64,000 bases of DNA, taken from contig JAOQAK010000064.1 in assembly GCA_025963635.1 (NCBI GenBank), positions 62,001-126,000 of the forward strand. Direction: 5' to 3'. Each line of letters begins with the position of its first letter. The first letter of the stretch is position 1. The DNA comes from Ferruginibacter sp. Its GTDB lineage: Bacteria > Bacteroidota > Bacteroidia > Chitinophagales > Chitinophagaceae. The notes under the pieces are model-generated. The model searched no databases, was not told where the DNA came from, and worked only from the letters and a program-made list of their open reading frames with translations. The position numbers and the translations under genes were made by a program. This document shows, in pieces, positions 1-9,826 of this stretch.

Positions 1-64
1 GAGCGTAGGAAAAAACAGGCAATAACACAATGGCAAATAAAAAAGCAGGCAGTTTTCGGTGCAT
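1..64 (-). CDS. 5' end of an exported protein (partial, runs off the left edge)
   Basis: An ATG at 64 on the minus strand opens 21 codons with no stop before the window edge. The peptide starts MHRKLPAFLFAIVLL and ends PVFSYA. That is a short basic n-region, a hydrophobic core and a small-residue end, so it looks like a Sec signal peptide. Only the signal sequence is visible and no function can be assigned. A chance open frame of this length is possible, but the signal-peptide pattern and the position at the edge of a gene-free stretch favour a real gene. Confidence 0.5.
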   Translation of the reverse strand, partial: MHRKLPAFLFAIVLLPVFSYA

Positions 65-643
65 ATAATTATTTTCCGGTTGTAAGTGTTTCAATTTGGG
101 GGTAAACGATAGGATAAAAACGTAAAATCCCTAAGTTAATTGTGTAAAAACCTCCAAGGGAAAACGGCGGTTTATACAAAAATAATGAATCGTGGTCTTA
201 AATAGCTTGCCCCTTTTTTATTGAGCCGGCAAGCTTAAAGGCTTGCAAAGTTTTGGTCGGCACCGAAGGTCAGACCGGCAAAGCTAGACCTCATCTCTGG
301 TCTGACCTTCGGTGCCGACCGGTGCCGCTACTCCGTTCTTAATGCCATCGCTTGTTTGGTAAGACAGCTTATTGAAAAAAAGGCTGCACACGCCAATACC
401 GGTGGTTTGTAAAATACGGTCATCCTGAATTTAGAAGGGTCATTTACAACTCATAAGTAACTACGACATCGGTCAATTTCGCAATTCCATGTTGTTGATC
501 TAATTTAAGATCACCGGGCGCTACCGGATTTTCAGGTTTGCAGAAAGCTGTCGAGTGTTTGAAGCCGACTTTTGAATTGATCCATAATTTTTTCATTTTT
601 CTACCCACATTTGCATAAGTTCGCCAAAATTGGAAATATACGC
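65..643. other. Intergenic region between the left-edge gene and tyrS
   Basis: This stretch lies between two divergently oriented genes and shows no credible ORF. It must hold promoters for both sides, but no clear -33/-7 pair was found. The one strong structure in it is the inverted repeat at 255-320, listed separately. An AT-rich segment lies just before tyrS. Confidence 0.6.
255..320. repeat. Perfect 22-bp inverted repeat
   Basis: Positions 255-276 and 299-320 are exact reverse complements over 22 bp, each beginning with GGTC, and enclose a 22-nt spacer. RNA from either strand would form a long GC-rich hairpin. There is no T-run next to it, so it looks more like a dispersed palindromic repeat than an intrinsic terminator. 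Confidence 0.85.
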
Positions 644-1930
644 ATGAAAAATTTGATTGAAGAATTGAAATGGAGAGGAATGGTACAGGATATTATGCCC
701 GGAACGGAAGCTCAACTGACCAAAGAAATGACCACGGGTTATATTGGTTTCGACCCTACGGCTGATAGCCTGCATATAGGTAACCTGGTGCCCATTATCC
801 TGTTGATGCATTTACAAAAATGTGGCCACAAGCCGATTGCCCTGGTAGGTGGCGCCACAGGTATGGTGGGCGATCCCAGCGGTAAAAGTGAGGAAAGAAA
901 TTTGTTAAGCGAAGATGTACTTAATCATAATGTAGCCCGCGTAAAAGCACAGCTGGAAAAATATCTTGATTTCGATAGCAGCCTCCCTAACGCGGCTGAG
1001 ATGGTTAATAACTATGACTGGTTCAAACACATCACCTTCCTCGATTTTATAAGGGATACCGGCAAGCACATTACCGTCAATTACATGATGAGTAAGGACA
1101 GCGTTCGCAAAAGACTGGAGGGTGAAAACGGCATGAGCTTTACCGAATTTACCTACCAGTTGGTGCAGGGCTATGATTTTTACTGGCTGCATAACAACAA
1201 GCATTGCAAACTACAAATGGGTGGCAGCGACCAATGGGGCAATATCGTTACAGGTACTGAATTGATTCGTAGAAAAAGTGCGGGCGAAGCGTTTGCCTTT
1301 ACCTGCCCGCTGATCACGAAAGCGGATGGTGGTAAATTCGGTAAATCAGAAAAGGGAAATGTGTGGCTCGACCCGGCAAAAACCACCCCTTACCAATTCT
1401 ACCAGTTTTGGTTAAACGCTGCAGATGCGGATGCTATAAAATATATAAAGATTTTTACTTTTTTACCGCAAGAAGAAATCAATGAACTGATTGCCACTCA
1501 TACCGGCAACGAACACCTGCGCCTGCTGCAAAAAAAATTGGCCGAAGAAGTAACCTGCTTCGTACACAGCCGTGCTGATTATGAATTTGCGGTAAAATCT
1601 TCCGGGATATTATTTAACAATGATACGGCAGAGATATTACGGCAACTGAATGAAGAACAATTATTACAGGTGATGGAAGGTGTGCCTGCTGTCGATTTTT
1701 CCAAAACTGTTTTGCAGAATGGTGTGGATGTCGTAAGTTTTTTAGCTGACACAAATATCTTTCCCAGCAAAGGCGAAGCACGCAAAATGATACAGGGCGG
1801 TGGGGTGAGTATTAACAAGGTAAAAGTAGAAGCAATTGATTATACCCTCCGCGAAGATGCATTGCTGAATGGTAAGTACCTGTTAGTACAAAGAGGGAAG
1901 AAGAATTACAATTTGGTGAAAGTGGTTTAG
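644..1930 (+). CDS. tyrS: Tyrosine--tRNA ligase
   Basis: This is a 428-residue class I aminoacyl-tRNA synthetase that charges tRNA-Tyr in the cytoplasm. The Rossmann-fold signature HIGN is at residues 44-47. The second class I signature appears as KFGKS near residue 231, the usual TyrRS variant of KMSKS. The tyrosine-binding stretch GGSDQWGN is near 193, and the C-terminal 80 residues look like an S4 RNA-binding domain (SKGEARKMI, then GGGVSINKVKV). The length is normal for bacterial TyrRS. The frame is open from a TTG at 611, but the ATG at 644 starts directly at the family N-terminus (MKNLIEELKWRG) and is preferred. It stands alone, with an acetyltransferase gene after it. Confidence 0.97.
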   Translation: MKNLIEELKWRGMVQDIMPGTEAQLTKEMTTGYIGFDPTADSLHIGNLVPIILLMHLQKCGHKPIALVGGATGMVGDPSGKSEERNLLSEDVLNHNVARVKAQLEKYLDFDSSLPNAAEMVNNYDWFKHITFLDFIRDTGKHITVNYMMSKDSVRKRLEGENGMSFTEFTYQLVQGYDFYWLHNNKHCKLQMGGSDQWGNIVTGTELIRRKSAGEAFAFTCPLITKADGGKFGKSEKGNVWLDPAKTTPYQFYQFWLNAADADAIKYIKIFTFLPQEEINELIATHTGNEHLRLLQKKLAEEVTCFVHSRADYEFAVKSSGILFNNDTAEILRQLNEEQLLQVMEGVPAVDFSKTVLQNGVDVVSFLADTNIFPSKGEARKMIQGGGVSINKVKVEAIDYTLREDALLNGKYLLVQRGKKNYNLVKVV

Positions 1931-1958
1931 CCTGGTTTTTAACCGGCTTACATTTTTA
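1929..1958 (+). terminator. Weak candidate terminator after tyrS
   Basis: Directly at the tyrS stop, AGCC-T-GGTT and AACCGGCT can pair as a short stem with one bulge, followed by ACATTTTTAAA. The stem is short and the T-run is offset, so this is only a possible terminator. Confidence 0.3.
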
Positions 1959-2045
1959 AATGAACACCTTTACCAGTTTATTTGCGTTCCCATCTGCCGG
2001 ATTACGGCGATGAAATCTCATTTTACCTGCTTTCAAATAATTCTT

Positions 2046-2594
2046 ATGCTTCATCTTAGTTTTGATCCATTTCCAGGTTTGGTTACGGAACGATTGATAT
2101 TAAGGAGACTTTCACCCGGTGATGCGCAGGAGATATTCCTGATTCGCTCAGATGAATCGGTAAATGAATTTATAGATCGCTCTCCCGCAACAACACTTGA
2201 GGATGCAATGAATTTTATCGAAAAAATCGATAGTGGAATCAATGCATCTCAATCGATGTATTGGGCAATCCAGTTGAAAACTGATCCTACGCTGGTTGGC
2301 ACAATTTGTTTGTGGAATATAGAGAAAGAAAAACAACAGGCAGAAATCGGGTTTGAATTACGTCCCGCTTTCCAGGGAAAAGGTATTATGCAGGAAGCAG
2401 TGGAAATGGTAATTCAATTCGGATTTGATACCATGCAACTCCAGATGATAATCGCATTCCCGCAATTCAATAATAAAAGATCACTCAGGCTCCTCGCGAA
2501 AAATGACTTTAGCAGGAATCTTCAGCTTGAGCAGGAGATGTCGCCCGGCCTGGATCCTTATGTAATTTATACCTTATCAAATCCAAATACCTAA
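2046..2594 (+). CDS. GNAT family N-acetyltransferase (RimJ/RimL type)
   Basis: This protein of about 182 residues would transfer acetyl from acetyl-CoA to an amine of an unknown acceptor. The N-terminus has the typical RimJ/RimL-like opening TERLILRRL (residues 15-23). The acetyl-CoA binding loop is RPAFQGKGIM, matching the Q/RxxGxG/A pattern, and is followed by a helix and the strand MIIAFPQFNN, where conserved Asn/Ser residues usually sit. An in-frame ATG at 2010 would add twelve residues, but 2046 gives the common N-terminus (MLHLSFDPFP). It lies 115 bp after tyrS on the same strand and converges with the histidine kinase gene. The acceptor cannot be predicted. Confidence 0.85.
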   Translation: MLHLSFDPFPGLVTERLILRRLSPGDAQEIFLIRSDESVNEFIDRSPATTLEDAMNFIEKIDSGINASQSMYWAIQLKTDPTLVGTICLWNIEKEKQQAEIGFELRPAFQGKGIMQEAVEMVIQFGFDTMQLQMIIAFPQFNNKRSLRLLAKNDFSRNLQLEQEMSPGLDPYVIYTLSNPNT

Positions 2595-2715
2595 AGCACT
2601 TGTTTGAAGATGGTTGCGCAATTTGCATTGAACCCATTTTTCAACCCAGCTAACGGGGAGCATTAACCCTGAATATTTTGGCAAAGAAAATCGATGGTTT
2701 AAGACCAGCAAAGTT

Positions 2716-5700
2716 TTAAACCAATTTACCGGCGGCTCCGTCAAACTCCATTTGCAAAGCTTCAATTACCTTATTCAAGTTTTTCGACACAGTTTTTAAC
2801 AGGTAACCAAGGGCGTCATTCGCAATTCCCGTCTTACCAATCTTTTCAATTTCACGGATGCTTTCTTTTAGTGAAACGATTCCCATGTTATCAATTCCGG
2901 GCTTTATTTTGTGTGCTATGGCTGCCATCCCTTTGTAGTCGCCTTCATCGTACCTGGCTTCCATTTGCGCTACCTGCACCGGCACCTGGTCTATCAGCAT
3001 ATTGACCATTTTAATTACGAACATTTCATTTCCCCTGCTGATGGTTCTGATGGCCGACAGATCGTACAATTTGTCGGTGGATCTTGCCAAAATACTTTTT
3101 GAAGCAAAGTTCCCTTCACCCACTGTTCCGGTCCAAAATGACACAATTTTCAGCAGGTCTTCTTCCTTAAAGGGTTTGGAAAGATATGCGTTCATCCCCC
3201 CTTCGATACATTTTTCATTGTCACCCTTAATTGCATTGGCTGTTAAAGCAATCACCGGCAAGGATACACTAATCTCCTCCCGGATAATTTTAGTGGCTTC
3301 CATTCCGCCCATTACCGGCATCTGTATATCCATCAATACGAGATCGAATTCGTGTTGCTGAATTAAGTCAACCGCGTCCTTTCCATTGATGGCTTCGGTG
3401 ATAACAGCGCCATAATTTTTTAGGATCGTTTTTGCCACAAGCCGGTTCATGTTATTATCATCCACCACCAATATCTTTTTATCGACCAGCATATCTTTAT
3501 TGATCGAAAATGTTTCTTTTGATGGAAGATCTTCGATCCTTCCCTTCGCAAATTCTACATTAAAAGAAACGCTGGTGCCAACTCCTTTTTTACTTTTAAC
3601 GCTGATCTTGCCACCCATCAGCTCAATCAGGTCTTTAGAAATGCTCATGCCTAAACCGGTACCTCCATACTGCCTGGTTACAGAAACATCCTCCTGCGAA
3701 AATTTTTCAAAGAGACTATATACAAACATGTCATCCATGCCGATGCCTGTGTCATTTACTTCTATCTGAACGGTTTGAGTAGCTGCGGTATCCTGCAAAA
3801 GGGTGCAGGAAAGATCAACACAACCCTTTTCTGTAAACTTGATGGCGTTACTCATAAGATTAAGCAAAACCTGGTTAAGCCTGTAAGGATCGCCCATTAA
3901 GACAGGCGAAAGGCCCGCATCTAATGTTGAATTGGTAATGCTCAGTCCTTTTTCTTCGGCTTTATGCATCAATACCTGCATTGCACGGCTGATAACGGAT
4001 TTGGGCTCAAAGGGAATGTTTTCAAGATTCAGCATACCTGCTTCAATCTTGGAAAGATCAAGGATATCATTGATGATCACCAGCAGATTTTCCGAAGCGG
4101 AATTAATGGTATCCAGGTAAAACCGTTGCATACTGTCCAGCTTTGTTTTTGTGAGCTGATTGGTCATGCCGAAAATTGCATTCATAGGAGTGCGTATCTC
4201 GTGACTCATATTGGCCAGGAAAATTTCTTTACTGCGGGTAGATTGCTCTGCCTGCTCCCTTGCTTCGATCAAGTCAATTTCCAGTTGCTTCTGTTCGGTG
4301 ATATCCAGGTGAATACCGATAGAGCCTACCAGCTCGCCTGCATCGTTGTAACGCAAGGCACCACTGATCAGCCACCATCGCAACTGCCCTCTTTTATTTT
4401 TAACCGCAATCTCGTAAGCATCCAGTGAAGAGGCTCTTTTACGGGCTTCGTTTTTACTTTCGATCAGTTCGATATTTTCTCCTTTCACATAAATGTGAGA
4501 TGCTTTTCTGCCGATAAGCTCCTCGTAGTCATAACCACTCATTTCGCAGAAACGCTGGTTGGTAAAGATTACCTTTTCATCTGTGTCAACCTCCAGCAGG
4601 CCGAGGTTCATGTTGGCAATGATGCTGCGGTATTTTTGCTCCTCTCTTTGCAACAACACTTCCGCCTGTTTTCGCTCGGTGATATCCGTATGGGTGCCGA
4701 TGATTTTTGCGGGTTTTCCATCTTTCCCCAGTTCTATAACCACTCCCCTGTCCATAACCCAGCGGGTAGAACCATCTTTGTGGATTACCCGATATTCCAA
4801 TATGTGATGATCAATTTCACCATTGCGGTATTTTTGATCATTTTGCTCCAGTAACGCGAGATCGTCACGATGCGTTCTGCTCCACCATAAATCGGCATTG
4901 GCAGTAAAGTCATCAAATCCATAGCCCAGCAGGTGGCTGCGGGTATTTGAAAAATAAGTTTTACCCGTGCTAAAATCGTGCTCCCACACATTGTCACCAA
5001 TTTTTTCAAATGCCTTTCTAAAACGCGACTCGTATTCTTTTAATTTCAGCTGGTCTTCTCTCTCCCTTGAGATGTCTTCTTCCATCGAAAAATAACCTGT
5101 TAATTCACCTTGCTCATTTCGGATGGCCTGGCCCAATATCCTCACCCAGTAAGTAGTTCCGTTTTTGTGGTAATTTAAAAGTTCGCAGTTAACCGGGTTA
5201 CCTGCAGTGGTTTGCTCTACCAGGTAAGCGATGGTATCAGAACTTGTATCCGGGCCGTTCATCAGGTCTACTTTTTTACCTTTCACTTCTTCAAGACTAT
5301 AACCCGTTGTTTTTGCAAAACTTTTATTTACCCAACTGATACAACCATGTGCATCTGCAATAATCACGGTGTTGATATTATCTTCAGCGATTAGCGACAG
5401 CACCCTTAACTGTTCTTCTTTTTCTTTCTCGATGGTAATGTCTTCAATCATTGCAAAATACTGATGCACATTTCCTCTTTCATCCAAAATGGACTGACCT
5501 TTCAATCTTCCCCAAAACCAGCTTTTATCTTTACGGTAATGAATTACTTCAACGTTGAAACCCTTGCCATTATAGAATGCGTCAAGGATGATCTTCACGG
5601 TATTCATATCACTTAACGGGCCTAAGCAGAGTTCAACTGCTTTTTTGCCAATGGCCTCCTCCCTCGAATACCCGGTAAGTTTGGTAATCCCTTCATTGGC

Positions 5701-6552
5701 CCAGGTAATCACCCCCACCGCATCGCAGAATGCAACCCCATTTTCATTGGCACTTGCCACGAGCGAAAGCCGCTTCAATTCATTTTGCGTTTCCTTTTCT
5801 TTAGTGATGTCTACGTACTTCCATAAATGACCTTTGTATTCGTTGGCAACAAAAATGGGCACATAGTCTCTCATTAGTACCGTTCCATTGCTCATTTCAA
5901 GTTCATCTCCAATAACGGGTTGCCTGTTTTGCAGCAATGCTTCTACGCCGGCAATAAACTTGCCCGGATGCTTAAATAAATGTTTTGATTGTTCCGCAGA
6001 ATCCTTACAACTCATCCCGGTCATCGCTCCGGGATCGAGGGGTATGCTAAACATATCGCAGAATAGCTGGTTGGTTAAAATAATTGTGCGGTTTTCATCT
6101 TCCAGCAAAATTCCATTGTGCAGGTTACTGATCAGTTGCGATAACCGGTTAGCAGCGGTTGACAGGTGATACTCCGAGTTCTTGAGCTCACGTTCTACTG
6201 TCTTACGTTTGTCTATCTGTTCATTCAGGTAGTCAAATGTATCCAGCAGGTTATCTTCTTTTATATCAATGGGAATGGTATCGCCGGCATTACCCTGCAC
6301 ATTCCGAATCGCTTCCTGTAGATTTTTGACTCCCTGGCGCTTAATCTCATTTTCTAATTTTAACTGCTCATTCACGGCAGCATACTCCTGTTCACTTATT
6401 TTGAAAGCATGTGAAGAAAGCATTTGATCTCTTTCATAAGAGTTGTATGAACTGTTGATGGCATTGATAAAGCCCTGAACCTGCTGCTGGTTGAAAATAT
6501 TTTCCGGCAGGTATTTTTTTATTTGTTTTTCAAGAAGCTTATTCAAATTCAT
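2716..6552 (-). CDS. Hybrid sensor histidine kinase: five PAS, HisKA, HATPase, receiver and Hpt
   Basis: This 1278-residue protein has no obvious membrane segment, so it is probably a cytoplasmic sensor kinase. A coiled N-terminus of about 125 residues precedes five PAS/PAC repeats (about 128-250, 264-385, 390-505, 510-640 and 640-770), most ending in DITxEK/DITERK-like linkers. Next come HisKA with the phospho-accepting His in SHEIRTPMNAIFGM (about 785-850) and an HATPase with NAIKF, DTGIGM and GGTGLGMSI (about 895-1010). A receiver with acceptor Asp in LVLMDIQMPVMGG (about 1030-1145) and a C-terminal Hpt with His in AIAHKIKPG (about 1180-1278) complete it. All modules of a His-Asp-His relay are therefore in one chain. 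It starts 9 nt after the FIST gene, so the two are probably co-transcribed and FIST may supply or tune the signal. The ligand is unknown. Confidence 0.93.
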   Translation of the reverse strand: MNLNKLLEKQIKKYLPENIFNQQQVQGFINAINSSYNSYERDQMLSSHAFKISEQEYAAVNEQLKLENEIKRQGVKNLQEAIRNVQGNAGDTIPIDIKEDNLLDTFDYLNEQIDKRKTVERELKNSEYHLSTAANRLSQLISNLHNGILLEDENRTIILTNQLFCDMFSIPLDPGAMTGMSCKDSAEQSKHLFKHPGKFIAGVEALLQNRQPVIGDELEMSNGTVLMRDYVPIFVANEYKGHLWKYVDITKEKETQNELKRLSLVASANENGVAFCDAVGVITWANEGITKLTGYSREEAIGKKAVELCLGPLSDMNTVKIILDAFYNGKGFNVEVIHYRKDKSWFWGRLKGQSILDERGNVHQYFAMIEDITIEKEKEEQLRVLSLIAEDNINTVIIADAHGCISWVNKSFAKTTGYSLEEVKGKKVDLMNGPDTSSDTIAYLVEQTTAGNPVNCELLNYHKNGTTYWVRILGQAIRNEQGELTGYFSMEEDISREREDQLKLKEYESRFRKAFEKIGDNVWEHDFSTGKTYFSNTRSHLLGYGFDDFTANADLWWSRTHRDDLALLEQNDQKYRNGEIDHHILEYRVIHKDGSTRWVMDRGVVIELGKDGKPAKIIGTHTDITERKQAEVLLQREEQKYRSIIANMNLGLLEVDTDEKVIFTNQRFCEMSGYDYEELIGRKASHIYVKGENIELIESKNEARKRASSLDAYEIAVKNKRGQLRWWLISGALRYNDAGELVGSIGIHLDITEQKQLEIDLIEAREQAEQSTRSKEIFLANMSHEIRTPMNAIFGMTNQLTKTKLDSMQRFYLDTINSASENLLVIINDILDLSKIEAGMLNLENIPFEPKSVISRAMQVLMHKAEEKGLSITNSTLDAGLSPVLMGDPYRLNQVLLNLMSNAIKFTEKGCVDLSCTLLQDTAATQTVQIEVNDTGIGMDDMFVYSLFEKFSQEDVSVTRQYGGTGLGMSISKDLIELMGGKISVKSKKGVGTSVSFNVEFAKGRIEDLPSKETFSINKDMLVDKKILVVDDNNMNRLVAKTILKNYGAVITEAINGKDAVDLIQQHEFDLVLMDIQMPVMGGMEATKIIREEISVSLPVIALTANAIKGDNEKCIEGGMNAYLSKPFKEEDLLKIVSFWTGTVGEGNFASKSILARSTDKLYDLSAIRTISRGNEMFVIKMVNMLIDQVPVQVAQMEARYDEGDYKGMAAIAHKIKPGIDNMGIVSLKESIREIEKIGKTGIANDALGYLLKTVSKNLNKVIEALQMEFDGAAGKLV

Positions 6553-6561
6553 ACCCGTGAT

Positions 6562-7707
6562 TTATAATTCATTAAACGTAGTAATAGTCATTGTCTGATT
6601 ATGCAACTCACATTTTGAATTAGCGGAAAAAGGAGATATTTCCCCATAAGAATAGAACCCCGAAAGCAGCGTTTTATCTCCAAACACTTCCTGCACTGCT
6701 TCTACTTCCTCTTCAGTTCTTGTATCAAGGATAATCTTTCTTCCCACACAACTGATCAACAGCGCCAGTTTTGGATCAGGCACCCGATTGCCGATAAAAG
6801 TTTGCCGGGCAGCATCACTTGCCGCATTGATCAACTTATCGAAGTTAGCCTTCATCAATCTTACCCGCGACCCCTCGGGAATATCGCCTGCGAATACCAT
6901 ACTTTTTAGTTCATTGTTTATCGACAGAATGGTTCTTACTACCGGCTCACTATCTGGAGAAAGTTTTACGGATAACGGAAATAACAATGCAGAGCCGGGC
7001 AATTCATCCGCGTATGCGCCAAGGTATTTTTTGTAAATTTCCAATGCATTTTCACCATTGATTTCGAATAGCTGGTTGGCTACTGATTTGGTAACAGTTC
7101 GTTCCGGACCAAACATTTCCCAACCACCCATATTCCCATGCGCTACCATTAGATGTTTGCTGTAAAATCCAATGGCAACTATCTTTCCTGATACAGGGAT
7201 TTCATTTAGCCCAACCACGGTAGAATGAAAAGCAGTTCCGTCTCCCGCAAGGCCGCCTGTAACCGGCACTTTGTTTTGGATATGATTATTGATACCATTC
7301 ACCAACTCACTTCCATTTACTTTTCCTCCGTCCGACAAGATCATGATATAACACAGCTCTTCAGTTATCCCGAGTTGTTCTACGACCGCAAATCCGGCCT
7401 CGAAACTATCGTTGTTATAATCATTGATATCTACAGAAGCAGTTTTGATAAAAGTTTTATCAAACTCGATGGCCGTAAGGGATACAGAATGATCAATCAC
7501 TTTATTACCGAATATTTCGCCGGAAGTAGAACACAGCACAATCTGCGCAACCGGGTACTGTTGGCGCAGCCTGATGTAAAGATCTGTAGATAACAGTTCC
7601 TTGGCCCCAAAACCAAGTATCAACTGTGTCTTTTCTTTATTAACCTTGTCGCTTTTTGCATTGTTATTAAAGAGGGTGCCGGTGTAGGAACTTAGTAGAA
7701 CTTTCAT
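6562..7707 (-). CDS. FIST domain-containing signal protein (FIST N + FIST C)
   Basis: This 381-residue protein has no signal peptide or membrane helix. The N-terminal half resembles the FIST N sensory domain (LILGFGAKELLS, then VLCSTSGEIFG and VPVTGGLAGDGT). The C-terminal half resembles FIST C and ends in the characteristic GFYSYGEISP near residue 350. FIST proteins are predicted small-ligand (possibly amino acid) sensors often encoded beside signalling enzymes. The 9-nt spacing to the downstream hybrid kinase suggests translational coupling and a shared pathway. The specific ligand is not known, and a physical FIST-kinase partnership is inference. Confidence 0.9.
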   Translation of the reverse strand: MKVLLSSYTGTLFNNNAKSDKVNKEKTQLILGFGAKELLSTDLYIRLRQQYPVAQIVLCSTSGEIFGNKVIDHSVSLTAIEFDKTFIKTASVDINDYNNDSFEAGFAVVEQLGITEELCYIMILSDGGKVNGSELVNGINNHIQNKVPVTGGLAGDGTAFHSTVVGLNEIPVSGKIVAIGFYSKHLMVAHGNMGGWEMFGPERTVTKSVANQLFEINGENALEIYKKYLGAYADELPGSALLFPLSVKLSPDSEPVVRTILSINNELKSMVFAGDIPEGSRVRLMKANFDKLINAASDAARQTFIGNRVPDPKLALLISCVGRKIILDTRTEEEVEAVQEVFGDKTLLSGFYSYGEISPFSANSKCELHNQTMTITTFNEL

Positions 7708-7829
7708 TAATTTTTATTTTAAACCGAGGCATGCTTGCGGTACATTCATCTTGTGTGCTTTTTTGCTTTTTGATCGCCGGGCCATTGCGAGCATCATTCC
7801 AATGCCCTCACGCCATTATCCGTTTATCG

Positions 7830-9179
7830 CTACACCAGTATCTCTTTTTGTTGTATCATTTTATAGATTGTTGACTTGCCGATGTCCAGTTTGTCAGCCA
7901 CTACCATCACATCATCGTCATATTTTTTCAAAAAATATTTAATGATATCGCAGGTGTATTGCCGCAATGTTTTTTCCTGTTTTATAAACGATTCATCCTC
8001 CCGTGCTGATGTGAAAGAAATGTCCTCTGCTACAATTTCCTGTCCATTACTCATTACCGCCGCAAGTTCTATCACAGCTTTTAATTCTCTTACATTTCCC
8101 GGGTAGTAATACCGCATGAGTTTATCTTTTGCATCTGTTGCTATCGTAACATTGTTCAATTTATTTTCCCGGGCAAACTCATCTGCAAAATGCCTTGCAA
8201 GAATCAGTACATCATTTCCTCTTTCGCGTAGCGGGGGCAATTCAATGGGCAAACCAATGATACGGTAATACAGATCTTCCCGCAAAGCGCCCTTCTTTAC
8301 TTCTTCCATCAGGTTTTTATGAGTGGCTACCACCAACCTCACGTCGAGCTTTACTTTTTCATTACCACCTACCCTGATAATCTCCCTTTCCTGCAGCACC
8401 CTTAATATTTTACTTTGCAGGCTCAGATCCAATTCAGCAATCTCATCAAGGAAAATAGTACCACCATTGGCCTCTTCAAATTTGCCCGTCTTTCGTGCAA
8501 CAGCACCGGTAAAAGCTCCTTTTTCGTGACCAAACAATTCGCTTTCGATCAGTTCTTTCGGAATGGCCGCCATGTTTACGGCAACAAAAGGTTTGCGTTT
8601 CCTGTCGCCGCTGTAATGGATTGCTTTTGCAACCACCTCCTTGCCAGTACCTGTTTCACCTGTAATGGATACGTTGATATTCGTTTTCGCCGCTTTTTCC
8701 ATTAATAAGAAAATCTTATTCAATACCGGGCTTTGACCCTTTATGCTTTTATTAAAAGAAAACTTTTGACCAAGTTCTTCCCGCAAGCTGGCTACTTCCT
8801 TTTTAAGCTTGCCGGTTTCCCTCACCTTAATAACCGAATTCCATAAGATGTCTTTGGTATTATCATCTTTTACAAGATAATCTGTAACACCCATCTTCAG
8901 CAATTTCACTGCTACAGATACCTCCTCCTGGCCACTGATCACAATCACCGGCACCTGGTCGTTAATTTCTTTTATTTTTTGAAATAAACTGTCCCCTGTA
9001 TAATCGGGAAGCGAAAAATCGATGGTAATCAGATCAGGGTGCCTGTGCATGTTGGCTAAAAACTCTTTCCCGGTAGTGAATCGTGTGATCACATAATCGG
9101 GGTTAAGGGAAAGATGATATTCAAGAATTTCGCCATACCAGGGGTCATCTTCAACAATGAATATTTTGTAAGATTCCAT
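7830..9179 (-). CDS. Sigma54-dependent response regulator (receiver, AAA+, HTH)
   Basis: This 449-residue NtrC-type transcription activator starts with a receiver domain (residues 1-120): acidic pair EDD, acceptor Asp in LITIDFSLPD near 54, and Lys in DYLVKDD. The central AAA+ domain carries Walker A GETGTGKE near 175 and the sigma54-contacting loop GAFTGA near 220. A Walker B-like IFLDEIAEL follows, and PGNVREL lies near 375. The C-terminus is a Fis-like HTH (VADKLDIGKSTIYKMIQ). When phosphorylated it should drive open-complex formation by RNA polymerase with RpoN. It sits between the FIST gene and the Hpt gene and is the only DNA-binding output in the cluster, so it is the likely end point of the relay. 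Targets are unknown and no convincing -24/-12 promoter was found nearby. Confidence 0.95.
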   Translation of the reverse strand: MESYKIFIVEDDPWYGEILEYHLSLNPDYVITRFTTGKEFLANMHRHPDLITIDFSLPDYTGDSLFQKIKEINDQVPVIVISGQEEVSVAVKLLKMGVTDYLVKDDNTKDILWNSVIKVRETGKLKKEVASLREELGQKFSFNKSIKGQSPVLNKIFLLMEKAAKTNINVSITGETGTGKEVVAKAIHYSGDRKRKPFVAVNMAAIPKELIESELFGHEKGAFTGAVARKTGKFEEANGGTIFLDEIAELDLSLQSKILRVLQEREIIRVGGNEKVKLDVRLVVATHKNLMEEVKKGALREDLYYRIIGLPIELPPLRERGNDVLILARHFADEFARENKLNNVTIATDAKDKLMRYYYPGNVRELKAVIELAAVMSNGQEIVAEDISFTSAREDESFIKQEKTLRQYTCDIIKYFLKKYDDDVMVVADKLDIGKSTIYKMIQQKEILV

Positions 9180-9421
9180 ATTGTATCGGGAATTGGATTT
9201 TACTTGTTAGAGGTATTGCAGCTAGAACGACTTTCCACGAAAATAATTGTCCGTATTTAGGAAAATCTCTATTTAATAGAATAAATAGTGTACAAGGAAT
9301 TTTTTCCACGCCAGGAAATTTCATCCGGAGCCACTGCCCTGGCGGATATATTAAAAAAGAGGTAAGAAATTATGCCGGAAAATTATTTTGCATTTTTTCA
9401 CAACGTGCTGCAGCCATTTGG

Positions 9422-9778
9422 CTAATTAGCAGCAATCAACTCTTCCAGTTTCGACTTTGCCGCGGGCCATCCGGAAATAATACTATTCGCCAGTGGGGTC
9501 ATTTCAGGATGAAAAAGATTGTCTGCGAACGCCTGGTCAATTGAGCGGCACCATCTTTCTACCTGTGGCATTCCTGCAATAGCGGATAATGATACCAGTG
9601 AGTGGGCGCTTTTTCTGATTTCAGTCGCGTCTCCCGTTTCCCACGATTCTTTTAAACCCGATATTTTCGTGTCTACATCGGCGATTGTTCCGGTTAACAA
9701 CATTTGTTCAAAGGATTTGTCACCGCCCGTAATGGAATAGAGATAGGTAAGATCGATCGTTATAAGTGTTTCGTTCAT
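9422..9778 (-). CDS. Histidine phosphotransfer (Hpt) protein
   Basis: This 118-residue, all-helical protein has the Hpt motif KSAHSLVSLSAIAG (residues 57-70), where the His should carry the phosphoryl group. It would shuttle phosphate between the receiver of a hybrid kinase and a response regulator. It starts 48 nt after the neighbouring hybrid kinase gene, which lacks its own Hpt domain, and precedes the sigma54 regulator. The gene order therefore matches the expected order of phosphotransfer. The 5' end LITIDLTYLYSITGGDKSF is typical of stand-alone Hpt proteins in Bacteroidota. Confidence 0.9.
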   Translation of the reverse strand: MNETLITIDLTYLYSITGGDKSFEQMLLTGTIADVDTKISGLKESWETGDATEIRKSAHSLVSLSAIAGMPQVERWCRSIDQAFADNLFHPEMTPLANSIISGWPAAKSKLEELIAAN

Positions 9779-9826
9779 GTATAATTATTTAAGTGATTTT
9801 ATAAGTCATTGGTAAGTTTTTAATGG

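Noticed and set aside
3964..4428. A 154-residue plus-strand ORF inside the soluble hybrid kinase gene
   Set aside because: It is antisense to conserved kinase-core coding sequence. Its composition is explained by the opposite strand.
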